A stretch of 64,000 nucleotides of DNA from Posidonia oceanica (taxonomy: Eukaryota > Streptophyta > Magnoliopsida > Alismatales > Posidoniaceae), in assembly GCA_037176725.1 (NCBI GenBank), contig JAZBRS010000076.1:122779001-122843000 (forward strand), in the 5' to 3' direction. Positions 37,935 to 48,429 of this stretch are shown piece by piece; positions within the stretch are counted from its first letter, which is position 1, and the number at the start of each line of letters is the position of its first letter. A program made the position numbers and the translations under genes. Under the pieces are notes generated by a model. The model saw only the letters and a program-made list of their open reading frames with translations. It was not told the origin of the DNA and searched no databases.

Positions 37935-38027
37935 GTGTGCTACGGGGCAGCCCCTACTATTATACTTCTCGAAGTCCGGGATCTTGAACTTCGGAGGGAG
38001 TACCGCCTCTGGAAAGCAGCAGAGGTC

Positions 38028-38030
38028 TCA
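38028..38030 (-). other. In-frame TGA in gag
   Basis: A single stop codon between two long open stretches of the same frame, just before the conserved gag block PPKFKIPDFEKY. It breaks gag 370 codons after the start. Confidence 0.85.
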
Positions 38031-39137
38031 GAATTGGTAGGTCTGGTGCTCAGTACCCTGCACTAGTCGTAGTGCTTTCTCCAAGATGTCCATCTGGTTA
38101 TTGATGGGGTCTGGGATTGCTGCTGTAGGAGAGGGATCAGCAGGGGTAGCGAGCACATACGCCGGATGGGTCGCACCTAAGTGCTCCTCCGGATCTACCA
38201 TAGCGTCGTTTGGTGGAGCAACGGGATGGCCAGCGTATCCGTGCTGGGGGACTGTGTATGCAGGAGTGTATGCAGGATGCTGGACCTGATGCAGAGGAGA
38301 AGAGTAGATGCCATGCTGTGCTGTGATAGGGGTAGGATGATGGAGCACCAGTTGCTGTACAGGCGGAGTGCCAGACAGCGAGCCAGTGAGGTACTGGGCT
38401 CCAGCCGGTCCAAAGGACTGACCACCAGAGGGAAGTGGAGCATGTTGTGCTAAGTGTTGTGCAGCAGGAGGCGGTAAACGGGCCCCCATCGTCGGAACCG
38501 TGAGCAGTTGAGACGATGGTCGAGGCGGAGGTGTGGAGGTCGATGCATGGAATGCAGGAACTGGCCTCAGAGGAACCTCAGGAACGACAGGAATAGAAGA
38601 AGGGTGAACTGATAGAGCCATGCCCTGCAGTCTCTGGGCAAGCTCCATCAGGTGCTGGCACTGCGCCTCGGGCGTCTCGGCAGTGGGGACGCTGAAGTGC
38701 AGTGCCGGCGAAGGCTGAGAAACAAGTGGCACGGACACAGACTGTCCCGGAGGAAAGGATTCTACAGCAAAGGTCGCAGCGACGGTGGAAGGGATGTCGA
38801 AAGCGACGTATCCCTGGGATGGAGGGAGCAGTGGCGTCTCCGGAACGCGAGTAACGGTCGTCAAGATAGATTCGGCGACCGGATCCGAAGGAAGAGATGC
38901 TTGCCACTGTCCCGGGACGTACTGAGAACCTAGAGACGTCAGGGGAGGAAACCCTGGCGTCGGAGGGGGAACAAGGGGGACAGAAGGAGCAACCGGAGGG
39001 GCCGGAACGGAAACACCCTCCGTGACAGGAGTGAAAAGAGGCTCACTAACGTACTGGGCCATTGCTGACCTAGATCGCGTGAGAATAGGGCTGCGACGAG
39101 TGTTCAAGCGGTGAGTCCTAAGAGGAGCTATCGTCAC
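38028..39137 (-). CDS. Gag N-terminal region, ended by an in-frame TGA
   Basis: 369 codons in the same frame as the gag-protease frame downstream, separated from it only by a TGA at 38028-38030 (TYQF-stop-DLCCFPEAVLPP). Mostly Pro/Ser/Val-rich and probably disordered, with a short possible coiled coil (CQHLMELAQRLQGM) and a helical end (MDILEKALRLVQG). Large proline-rich N-termini before the gag domain are known in this group. The start may be the first Met (39137) or Met26 (MAQYVSEPLF); nothing in the sequence decides it. The TGA is either a disabling mutation or a readthrough site. The next base is G; the CARYYA context of efficient viral readthrough is not present, which favours mutation. 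Confidence 0.8.
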   Translation of the reverse strand: MTIAPLRTHRLNTRRSPILTRSRSAMAQYVSEPLFTPVTEGVSVPAPPVAPSVPLVPPPTPGFPPLTSLGSQYVPGQWQASLPSDPVAESILTTVTRVPETPLLPPSQGYVAFDIPSTVAATFAVESFPPGQSVSVPLVSQPSPALHFSVPTAETPEAQCQHLMELAQRLQGMALSVHPSSIPVVPEVPLRPVPAFHASTSTPPPRPSSQLLTVPTMGARLPPPAAQHLAQHAPLPSGGQSFGPAGAQYLTGSLSGTPPVQQLVLHHPTPITAQHGIYSSPLHQVQHPAYTPAYTVPQHGYAGHPVAPPNDAMVDPEEHLGATHPAYVLATPADPSPTAAIPDPINNQMDILEKALRLVQGTEHQTYQF

Positions 39138-40361
39138 AAACGTGGATAGCTCAGAGGGGGAATGGTCGCGAATGAAGTTGCAAAAAGGGGTGTCAACGGG
39201 GGTCGGTACTCGAGCTCTAGCAAAGGGAAACTCGCTTTACCGATCACGTTGACACAACAGAAGGAAATTAGGGTTAGAAACTAAGAAGATGAATGCAAAT
39301 GAGTTAGTTAAATGGCATGAATGATATGCATGCTTTCTAGTATGCCCCCCTCACCTAACTAGTGTGTCCTAGTAAGGTAATCTACTTCGGGTATCCCTGG
39401 GTGTACGGGTCACCGACTCAGGTCAGAAAAGTAGGTTCCCTGTCTAACTCTCGACCCAAAGCTCAGGAAATGATAGGGTGGTGTGTTGGTGGCCTCTACC
39501 CCGCCAAAGCATGGGTGGTACCCTCTACTAACACCGACACGACCCCCGGATGAGGGGGGACAGACCGACTGACTCGTGCCACGCCCAAAGCGGTGGAACA
39601 AGAAGTCGGGACCGTCCTTCGCAGACTAATAGGTGGACTCAGATGAGAAGAATGCATGCCCTATATGATGCTTATGCAAATGCTTAAAGTCTTTTATCTT
39701 GCATATTTTATTAACCAGAGGGAGTGAAGGATTGTTCAGAGTCTCTAGTTGCTCCTAGGAGTTCTTTTTACTTGCGGTTTTTAGTTAACCATGGGGAGAG
39801 CAAACAAGTCTCTACTATCCTAGGCATGGCATGTGCGAAAGGGAAGAAAATCAGTCAAGCATGGCAGGCAGACAATCATACAATCACAACAAAAGGCAGG
39901 TGCATGGCATGTGCAGGTGTTTGTGAGCATAATGGTGAAGAAAAACATTCATCGAGTCAAAAGGCATGCATGGAAGGCATGTGCGTGCGTAGCGACATAG
40001 CAAAGGTGTAAAAGAAGCATTCAACATTCAAAAAGCATATATTGTGGCCAAACAAGTATGTAGACATGCAATGTGCGATAACTAAAGCAGTAATAAGCAA
40101 GTAAGGCAAGGAAAGTAAAGACAAGTAAGCTGTAAAGGAAGTAAGAGCATAAGCAAGACAATAAGTAAATAAGCAAGCAGAGAAGCAAAGCCAAGCGAAA
40201 GGGAGCGCAAACCGAGGCGAAAGAGGTGCAAAACCTAAGCAAAGTAGCCACAAAGCGACCTTCTAGGAGTTTGCACAGAAAAACGAGCAAAATAGGCAAA
40301 GAAGGCACATAAGGCAGGCAAAACTGCGAAAACAGGCGAGCGAAAAAGCCGGAGTCTAGCA
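39138..40361 (-). other. 5' leader between PBS and gag
   Basis: About 1.2 kb with no coding sequence that I can support. On the + strand 40075-40200 is purine-rich with repeated AAGCAAG and AAGTAAG words. Short open frames (39362-39553, 39724-40011, 39957-40253) match nothing known. A packaging signal would be expected here but cannot be identified by eye. Confidence 0.6.
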
Positions 40362-40379
40362 TCCCTAGCAGAGTCGCCA
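40362..40379 (-). promoter_or_regulatory. Primer-binding site, tRNA-Arg type
   Basis: The - strand reads TGGCGACTCTGCTAGGGA, one base (G) after the LTR end CTACA. It is complementary to the 3' end of a tRNA ending AGTCGCCA. From general knowledge, Ogre/Tat elements use tRNA-Arg with TGGCGACTC-type sites. It fixes the 5' LTR/internal boundary and the strand of the element. Confidence 0.88.
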
Positions 40380-40380
40380 C

Positions 40381-43300
40381 TGTAGCGATCCCGATCGGAA
40401 TCAGGCTCGCTATTAGCGGCGATTGGATCCGAGGAAGAGGCTCGACTCGAAAACACTTAAATCGAGGAGAAAAGAGAGAAAGATAAGACAAATCAGAGTC
40501 GCCACCATGTCCATTAACGGGAGACAAGGAAAACCGGGGGAAATGCGTGAATTAACACGCAAAACCAAGCAAGAAATGCAAAGGAAACAAATGCAAATAC
40601 ATGCAAATGAGATGACTCTAGCCTAGGATAAGGGCAGTATGGTCATTGCGGGCCAAAAGACAGGGCAAGGACTCCTGTTACGTGCGGGGAAGGTGTTAGG
40701 CACCCCCGACACGCTCGAGAATCGGTCTTTCTAGGCTTACGCTCGCATACGCAGGGAAATGCAGGGTTGAATGCCTATGTGCCTATGAATGCCTAAATGA
40801 ATGCTCAAGGTGTGCTCTAAGTGGAGAGATGCAGGGCAAGGAAGTAAACGTGCTGTCTAAGTGCTCAGCTACGCTGTTTGTGTTCCGAATCGGGCGAAAC
40901 CTGGCTCGTGAGAACTCCAGGCAGTAAGCATCATAGCCCTATATGCAAATGCAAGCGAAAAAGCAAAACAACGGCAAAACCATGCAATGCGATCGACATG
41001 CAAGAGAAAACGGCGTAAAACACACAAAACGAGGCGAAAAACAAGAAACGGTGCAAAAAGACAAGGTCGGCACGCAAAACGGGCGAGAAGACAGGGCGGC
41101 ACGCAAATCGATGCAAAAGACGATGACGGGCAAGCAAAACTGTGCCAAAAAAAAGGGAGAGCACGCAAAACGACGCGAAAGACAAAGCAGGCATGCAAAA
41201 CAGTGCCAAAACGAGAGCGGGCACGCAAAACGGTGCCAAAAGCTGCGAGAGAAAACCTCAGAAAAAGCCGAGCGAATGCAAATGCAAGGAAAAGATTAGA
41301 AGCAATAAAAGGAGAAGCAGAACAACGCATGTGTGAGAACAGGCGCTCTTCGGGGCCACACAGAGTAGGTGTGAAGACCTACAAAGGGGAGAGTGAGCAA
41401 ACGGGGGGATTACCACCTCTTTCGCGACCATTTCCCACTAAACCGTTCCACGGTGTGTCTCACACGCTGCCCAAAGCTCGCGATGCGATCGGATCGTGGA
41501 AAAGGGAGAAGAAAGTCACATTAAGTGGTAAATCCAAGGAAAACTCAAGACAAAACACATAGGGAAATGCGAAACGGAGATCTGAGTTGATAGACAAGAA
41601 GAGGAGGCCCTATTCTACATGCTCAAAGAGACATAAATCGAAAACGAGGAAAACTATGCAAATGGCATGCAAATGAATGCAATGCAGGGGTTCAGGAGGA
41701 CATACCTGGAAATCCGGGAGCCGGATCTGAGATCTGCTTGGTCCATGCTGAAGAGCGCTTCGCTGCGGTCGCCTGGGCAACTTACTTGAGAAGATCCAAC
41801 GGCCAGATTGGAAGATATCACAGCTTCAAGGCAGGAGGGCCAGAACAGGGGAGAAGAACAGATCTAGGTGTTCAAGAGGTCCTAGGGATGTGCAAAAGGT
41901 CCTCCCAAGTGAAGGGGAGCTAAAAGGTGCTTAGTGTGTGCAAAGGGATGCTAAAATACAAAGCTAAATGAATGCAGGATGCATGCAAGAGGCAAGAAAA
42001 GACAAGAGGGGAATTTTTAGAAAAATAGAGGTTCAAATGCCATTTTTGAAAAAGAGAAGGGGGCTAAATGCAAATTTTCAAAAAGATGGGGCCCACAGGA
42101 GAGAGTTTTGAAAACAGGAGAGGGCAGAGGGTTATTTTGCGAAAGATTGGGTTCAGAAAGCTATTTTAAAAAGAGGGTATGCATCAAAAGAAGTTTTGAA
42201 AGCAAATGGCAAGCAAAATGCAATTTCGAAAAATTCTGGGGTCTAACATGCAAATTTTCCAGAAAACAGGGTTCTGGGGAGTCTGGGAATGCAAGTGGAG
42301 GGTCTACATGCAATTTTGCAGACATGGGAGCTAAGATGCAATTTCAGGGGCAAAACAGTCATTTTACATGATTTTAAAGGGATGCAAGGACCTATGTGTC
42401 ATTTTGAAATCATGCAAGGTCAAAAATGCAATTTTATATGCAAAATATGCTCTGAAATCAAGGCCTGGGGACTGACATGCAATTTTTGAAAAATGCAGGG
42501 TTGAAAATGCAATGCAATAAGCCAAAATGCATGCAAAATGATTACTGTGCATTTAAAATGGACCTATATGCAAAAATGAAAAATCAGGAGGTAAAATATG
42601 CAATGCAGTATGCAAAAATTAAAAATGAAACCTAAGTTACTACAGTGCACAGGACCTAGATGCAAAAACAACGAAATGCAGGGACACAGAATGCAATTTT
42701 ATATGGTAAAAATGATGCATTTAAATGAACTGATTTAATGCAGGACCTATATGCAAAAATGGAAACCAGAGGGGCTAAAACACAAAAAATTACAACTAAA
42801 CAGCACAATAAAAGGACTGGGATGTAAATACAGAAAAGTAGGAATAATTAAAGCAATTTTGCATGGTTTTAAATTAAAAACTAAGCAGATTAAAAGGCAT
42901 AAGGACCAGAATGCAAAAATGAAATAACTTAAGGTAGACATGCAATATTCACACAGAAACTTTATTATTGGAAAAATAAAGGAACAGTGACTTGCCGGCA
43001 ATGGTAGGTACTATAGCAGTAAGCTACCGGACCTTAGCACTGCCGGCACAGGGGGCCTGTGGAGGCGCTGATCGGCGGGAGCTGGAGCTGACGTCCGTGC
43101 GGAGCTCTAGGGACCGTCGGGGCGACGTTCCGTTGGCTGGAACATCGGGAAGAGCGGAGGCCGGCGCCAGAGAAGAAGCTCTGTCCGGCGAGTCGCGATC
43201 GGAGCAGGAAGGCTGGAGACTTGCTTCTGGATGGCGGAAAAGCAGCAGAGGAAGGAGAGAGAGTGGAGGAGGTGAAGAAATACCTGTCTTCGTGTCTAGT

Positions 43301-46126
43301 GCGTCCTCCCGACCTCAGCAGTGTCGGAGCTGGCTGGCGACGCTCGTCTGGGTGCAGCGGCGACCTCCAGCGGCTCGCGGTGGCTGGGACTTCCTCAGGG
43401 TGACCTTCCAGAGCTCCCTGGGTGATCGGACGGAGTTTCTGCAGCTCAAGCGGAGAAATGAATTTTTTGGGTCCTCAGGTTGCTGTCGGAGGTGGGGGGC
43501 CTTGTCTACTGCTCGTCCGGTGGAAAGGAACCCTCCGGGAGGTTGCTGGGGGTCTGGAGAAGGGATTTGGATGGTTGGAAAGGGTTTCTGGAAGATGTGG
43601 AGAGAGTTTGGGAGTTGGGTCCGATTTTGGTCTGAGGTTAGGATAAGTGTTTGTTGTGGAGTTTGGAAGCTGTGGTGGATGGTTGGGTTCGAGGTCGGGG
43701 GCTCTGGAAAGGTGGAGGTTCGGTGAGTCTCTGGGTGGATTTTGGGAGAAGGTTGTGGGCTGGAGTGGAGGGAATTGCTGAGGGGAGTTGTGTTGGGTTT
43801 TGGTTGGTGTTCAGGGTGATTTGAAGGTGTTTCGTGCAGTGGAAAGGCAATGGGATGGTGGAGGGAGATAGCTGGGTTGCTGGGTGAGTTTGGGGGATCA
43901 ATTGGAAGAGGAATTGGGACTTGGACGGGGTTTGGGTTACTGGAAAAAGATGGAGAAGTCTTGCTGAAATCAGAGGAAGAAAAGTAGAGGATTTTCAGTG
44001 GGGTAATGCTCTGGAATTGGGGAGCTCTCTCCGGGACGCAAAGGTGGCTCTCAGACACTCCCTCTGGCCACACTCTTTTCTGGAAATTGGAGGAGGCAGA
44101 GAAGAAGAAAGGAGCTGCTCAGGTGGAAGAAACGGAATGGATTCTGGCTTCTAGAATTGGGCTCTGAGGTCTGCTCTCTCTGGATTCTCTCTGATTTTTC
44201 TCCCGCTGATGATTGTTGCCAACTGATGGAAATGAAGGAAGGGCAGCTTATACCTGGTGGAGGCCGGCTGCTGGCGCGCTAGAAGATTTGAAATCCACCG
44301 GCGGCACTGCAGCAGACGCGATGGATGTCGGCCGGCAATGAATGCCTCCGAAAAAGATGCTGAGTTGGAGGTGAAGCGGCGAGCTCTGTGGATGGAGGGC
44401 TTCAAATTTTAAATGGCGGAGGGAAGACTGCAGCTGGCTGCAGGAGAAGAGACGGGAGAAAATGCAGAGAAGGTGGGGAAGAAGAAGGGTCGCTGGGTCG
44501 GACCGTGGGCCGAAGGAAAAGGAAATAAAAGAAAAAAGAAAAACGGGCTGGATTGGGCCCATTAAGGAAAGGAAAGAAAGAAAAAGAGAAGTAAGAAAGA
44601 AGAGAGGGTAGAATGGGAAAAATAAAATTAGTAAAAAGGAACTAAAAATAAATAAAAATACTAGAAAGGTTGTGATGCGAGCTAGGGTTTTAATTAAATT
44701 TTTTAATGGCCATTTTGGGTTGATTAATGTGTTTTGGGCTTGATTAGGGTTTTAGGGTTTTGGTTTTACTTTTAATTAGTTTTCACTTGATTAAATGTTT
44801 GTTAAACCTTTTTTAAATTGTTTTAAAAATTGTGTTTCCCTTGTTAGATACTTAGGACATTGATTAGGATTTTTTAGGATTTATTTTCGTATTAATCAGG
44901 ATTGGTTTTAGGCCTTTTAGTTTTAATCTTTTAGGATTTTCCTTTTTTAGGTCTTTTTGAGTTATATTTGATTTTTATTTGTTGATTTTTCTTGATGTTT
45001 TTAGTTAGGTTTCTCTTGTCTGATTAGGTGTTTTTAGGTCTTTTAAATGTGTTTTTCTTTTCCTTTTAATTAAGTTTTTTAATTTGTTTTTTTCTTAGGT
45101 TTGGTAGGTTAAATCTTTTGCTTCTTTAATTACTTGTTTCAATGTTTGTTTTTTGATTCTTCTTTTTAGGGTTTGTTTTTTAATTCTTCTGATGGGGTTT
45201 TTACTCTTGGTGGGTTTTGATTTCATTTTATTTTTTCTTTCTTGATTTTTCAGTGTTTTCTTTTGATTTGTTTTGCATTTTTTAGCTTACATGCTTGGTT
45301 TTCTTTTTAGCTTGATTTAGTTAAGTTTAGGTTTTTAATTGCTTGTTTAATGTTTTTTCATTGTTTTTCTTAGGGTTCTGATTTGTTTCTTTTATGTTTT
45401 GGGGTTTTACAGATTTTTAGGGGTTTTTATGGATTTTTGCAAAAGAGAGAAGAGAAAAAGAGAAGGAGGAAAGAAATGGAAAAATGAGGGAGATAAAAGG
45501 AAAAGAGATAGGTTGGAGGAAAATGATTTCTAAAATTCAGAAAAAATGCTAAAAATAAAGTAAAAGTAGGAATAGGTTAGAGGAAGGACAGAAGCACAGA
45601 GGGGGCCCACAGCCAGACCAGAGAAAGGGTAAGAAGGGGATGAAAAGAGAGATGATAATCAGGAGAGAGAGAGGAGTGAGAAAATGATAATCCCGGAGAG
45701 AGAAAAGGATAATTTGAGTGAATGGAGGTCTTAAAGGTCTTGGAATGGGATGAAAATTGGTGAGTGGGCAGTCTAGGGTTTGAGGTGCTGGTTCTGAAGT
45801 TTTGGTTTAATTCTAAGAAGGTTTTGGAGGGGTTTTAAGGTGTAGAAAAGGGGTAGTTTTACCTAGGTTTTCTAGGGTTTTTGGGAATGGTCTAGGTTTG
45901 AAAGTTTCTTAGTTCTTGGGTAGCTTTGCTAAGTGGGTGTTGGTGGGTTTTCCTATGGATTTTGGTTTGGTTTTGAGCTTGGGAAGAGGGGTAAAGGCTT
46001 AGGTCAAGTTTGCTTGATTTTGAAGGGTAAAGAGGAGGGTTAGGGTTTGGTTTGGTTTAGGTTTGAGTCCAGCAATCACCAGGAGGGCTCCAAGTGGTCC
46101 AAGCCTGCCAAGATGGGGTGTCAACA
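40381..46126 (-). repeat. 5' LTR of the two-LTR element (complete, 5746 bp)
   Basis: Begins TGTTGACACCCC at 46126 and ends GGGATCGCTACA at 40381 on the - strand, flanked outside by CTTAT and inside by the PBS. It is the only complete LTR attached to an internal region here. Landmarks on the - strand are a TATA-like box at 44247-44252, possible splice donors at 43283-43282 and 41705-41704, a 30-bp minisatellite at about 41015-41240, the conserved U5 motif at 40687-40704, and a PBS-like string at 40494-40504, about 115 bp inside the LTR end. The T-rich + strand region 44690-45440 is the counterpart of the A-rich stretch in the + strand solo LTRs. Open frames inside it (for example 42992-43726) recur in the other LTRs and are not genes. 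Confidence 0.93.
44247..44252 (-). promoter_or_regulatory. TATA-like box, 5' LTR
   Basis: The - strand reads GGTATAAGCTGCCCTTCC, the likely core promoter for the element transcript. It is supported by position-conserved TATA-like strings in all four LTRs. Confidence 0.55.
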
Positions 46127-46131
46127 CTTAT
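46127..46131 (+). repeat. Target-site duplication, right, two-LTR element
   Basis: CTTAT, identical to 26286-26290. The B monomer interrupted at 26290 continues here (CATTCCCGACCTCTTCCGGGT). Confidence 0.96.
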
Positions 46132-46299
46132 CATTCCCGACCTCTTCCGGGTCGTGACAGCACTTGCACCAATCATTCCTAGAAGTCCGGTCATGATAAG
46201 GCTTGCACTTATCATCTTGACCACTCCAAGGGTCTTGATAGGGCTTGTACCAATCATTCCTGGTGGTCTGGTCTTGATAAGGCTTGCACTTATCATTCC

Positions 46300-46870
46300 T
46301 GACCTCTTCCAGGTCTTGACAGGGCTTGCGCTTATCATTCCTAGCAGTCCGGTCTTGATAAGTCTTGCACTTAACTTTCCAAGCCTCTTCCAGGTCTTGA
46401 TAGGGCTTGCACCAATCATTCCTGGTGGTCTGGTCTTGATAGGGCTTGCACTTATCGTTCCTGACCTCTTCCAGGTCTTGATTGGGCTAGCACCTATCAT
46501 TGTAGGCGGTCCGATCTTGATAAGGCATGCACTTATCATTCTTGACCTCTTCCGGGTATTGATAAGGCTTGCACTTATCATTCTTGACCTCTTCCAGGTC
46601 TTGACAGGGCTTGCGCTTATCATTCCTAGCAGTCCGGTCTTGATAAGTCTTGCACTTAACTTTCCAGGCCTCTTCCAGGTCATGATAGGGCTTGCACCAA
46701 TCATTCTTGGTGGTCTGGTCTTGATAGGGCTTGCACTTATCGTTCCTGACCTCTTCCAGGTCCTGATTGGGCTAGCACCTATCATTCTAGGCGGTCCAGT
46801 CTTGATAAGGCATGCACTTATCTTTCTTGACCTCTTCTGGGTATTGATAAGGCTTGCACTTATCATTCTT
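46300..46870. repeat. 285-bp tandem higher-order duplication in satellite
   Basis: Two adjacent 285-bp blocks share private variants in the same order: TTGACAGGGCTTGCGCTT (about 46316 and 46601), then AAGTCTTGCACTTAACTTTC, then GATTGGGCTAGCACC, then CATGCACTTATC. 285 bp equals seven monomers with two B-type monomers in a row. Few differences separate the copies, so the duplication is recent relative to the array. Confidence 0.85.
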
Positions 46871-48429
46871 GACCTCTTCTGGGACTTGATAGGGCTTGCA
46901 CAAATCAATCCTGGCGCTCTGGTCTTGATAAGGCTTGCACTTATCATCCCTGACCTCTTCTTGGTCTTGTTAGGGCTTGCACCTATCAATCCTGGCGGTC
47001 CGGTCGTGATATGCCTTGCACTTATCATTCCAGACCTCTTCTGGGTCTTGATTGGGCTTGCACCTAAGATTCCCAGTGGCCCGGTCTTGATAAGGCTTGC
47101 ACATACCATTCCTAACCTCTTCCGGGTCATGATAGCGCTTGCACCTATCATTCCTGGCGGTCCGTTCTCAATAAGGCTTGCCCTTATCATTCCAGACCTC
47201 TTCCGGGTCATGATAGGGCTTGCACTTATCATTCCTGGTGGTTCGGTCTTGATAAGTCTTGCACTTATCATTCCAGGCCTCTTCCAGGTCTTGATAGGGC
47301 TTGCACCTGTCATTCCTGGAGGTCCGGTCTTGATAGGGCTTGCACTTATCATTCCCGACCTCTTCTGGGTCTTGATAGGGCTTGCACCAATCATTCCAGG
47401 CAGTCTGGCCCTGATAAGGCATGCACTTATCAGTCCTGACCTCTTCTGGGTCTTGATAAGGCTTGCACCTAACATTCCTGGCGGTCTGGTCTTGATAAGG
47501 CTTGCACTAATCATTCCTGTCCTCTTCCGGGTATTGGTAGGGCTTGCACCAATCATTCCTGGCGGTCTGGTCGTGATAAGGCTTGCACTTATCATCACTG
47601 ACCTTTCCCAGGTCTTGATAGGGCCTGCACCTACCATTCCTGGCGGACTAGTCTTGATACGGCTTGCACTTATCATTCCCGACCTCTTCCGGGTCTTGAA
47701 AGCGCTTGCACCAATCATTCCTGGCGGTTCGGTCATGATAAGGCTTGCACTTATCATACCTGACCTCTCCAAGGGTCATGATAGGGCTTGCACTGTCATT
47801 CCTAGCGGTCCGGTCTTGATACGGCTTGCACTTATCATTCTTGACCTCTTCCGCGTCATGATAGTGCTTGCGCCTATCATTCCTGGCTGTCCTGTCTTGA
47901 TGTGGCTTGCACTTGTCATTCCAGACCTCCTCCTAGTCTTGATAAGGCTTGCACCTATCATTCCTGGCAGTCCGATCGTGATAAGGCTTCCACTTATCCT
48001 TCCTGACCTCTTCCGGGTCTTGGTTGGGCTTGCTCCTATCTTTCTTGGTGGTCCGGTCATGATAAGGCTTGTACTTATCATTCCTGTCCTCTTCCGGGTC
48101 TTGATAGCACTTGCACCAATCATTCCTGGCGGTCTGGTCTTGATAAGGCTTGCACTTATCATCCCTGACCTCTTCCTCGTCTTGATAGGGCTTGCACCGA
48201 TCATTCCTGGCGGTCCGGTCTTGATAAGGCTTGCACTTATCATTCCTGACGTCTTCCAGGTTTTGATACGGCTTGCACATATCATTCTTGGCGGTCTGGT
48301 CTTGATAAGGCTTACACTTATCATTCCTGACCTCTCCCTTGGTCTTGAAAGGGCTTGCCCCTATCATTTCTAGCGTCTTGATAAGGCTTCCACTAATCAT
48401 TCCTGACCTCTCTCTAGGTCATGATAGGG

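Larger units (their letters stand above)
26291..46126 (-). mobile_element. Degenerate Tat/Ogre-type Ty3/gypsy LTR retrotransposon lacking RT
   Basis: A 19.8-kb element on the - strand, delimited by TGTTGACACC at 46126 and CTACA at 26291 with perfect 5-bp duplications. Order on the - strand: 5' LTR (40381-46126), PBS matching tRNA-Arg (40362-40379), leader, gag with an internal TGA, aspartic protease, a frameshift, an Ala/Ser/Glu-rich segment, an integrase core, a 3' region, and a truncated 3' LTR (26291-31783). Gag-protease and integrase sequences place it in Ty3/gypsy. The very long LTRs and the PBS TGGCGACTCTG fit the Tat/Ogre group from general knowledge. Between protease and integrase core there is only about 1.65 kb, and no reverse transcriptase or RNase H can be read there. 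The LTRs look near-identical by eye, with scattered substitutions and a 15-bp length difference near 26485, so the insertion is fairly recent. It cannot move by itself. Confidence 0.9.

Noticed and set aside
35959..38453. Open frames on the + strand across gag-protease (for example 35959-36348, 37218-37817)
   Set aside because: Shadows of the - strand gag-protease frame; no recognisable domain.
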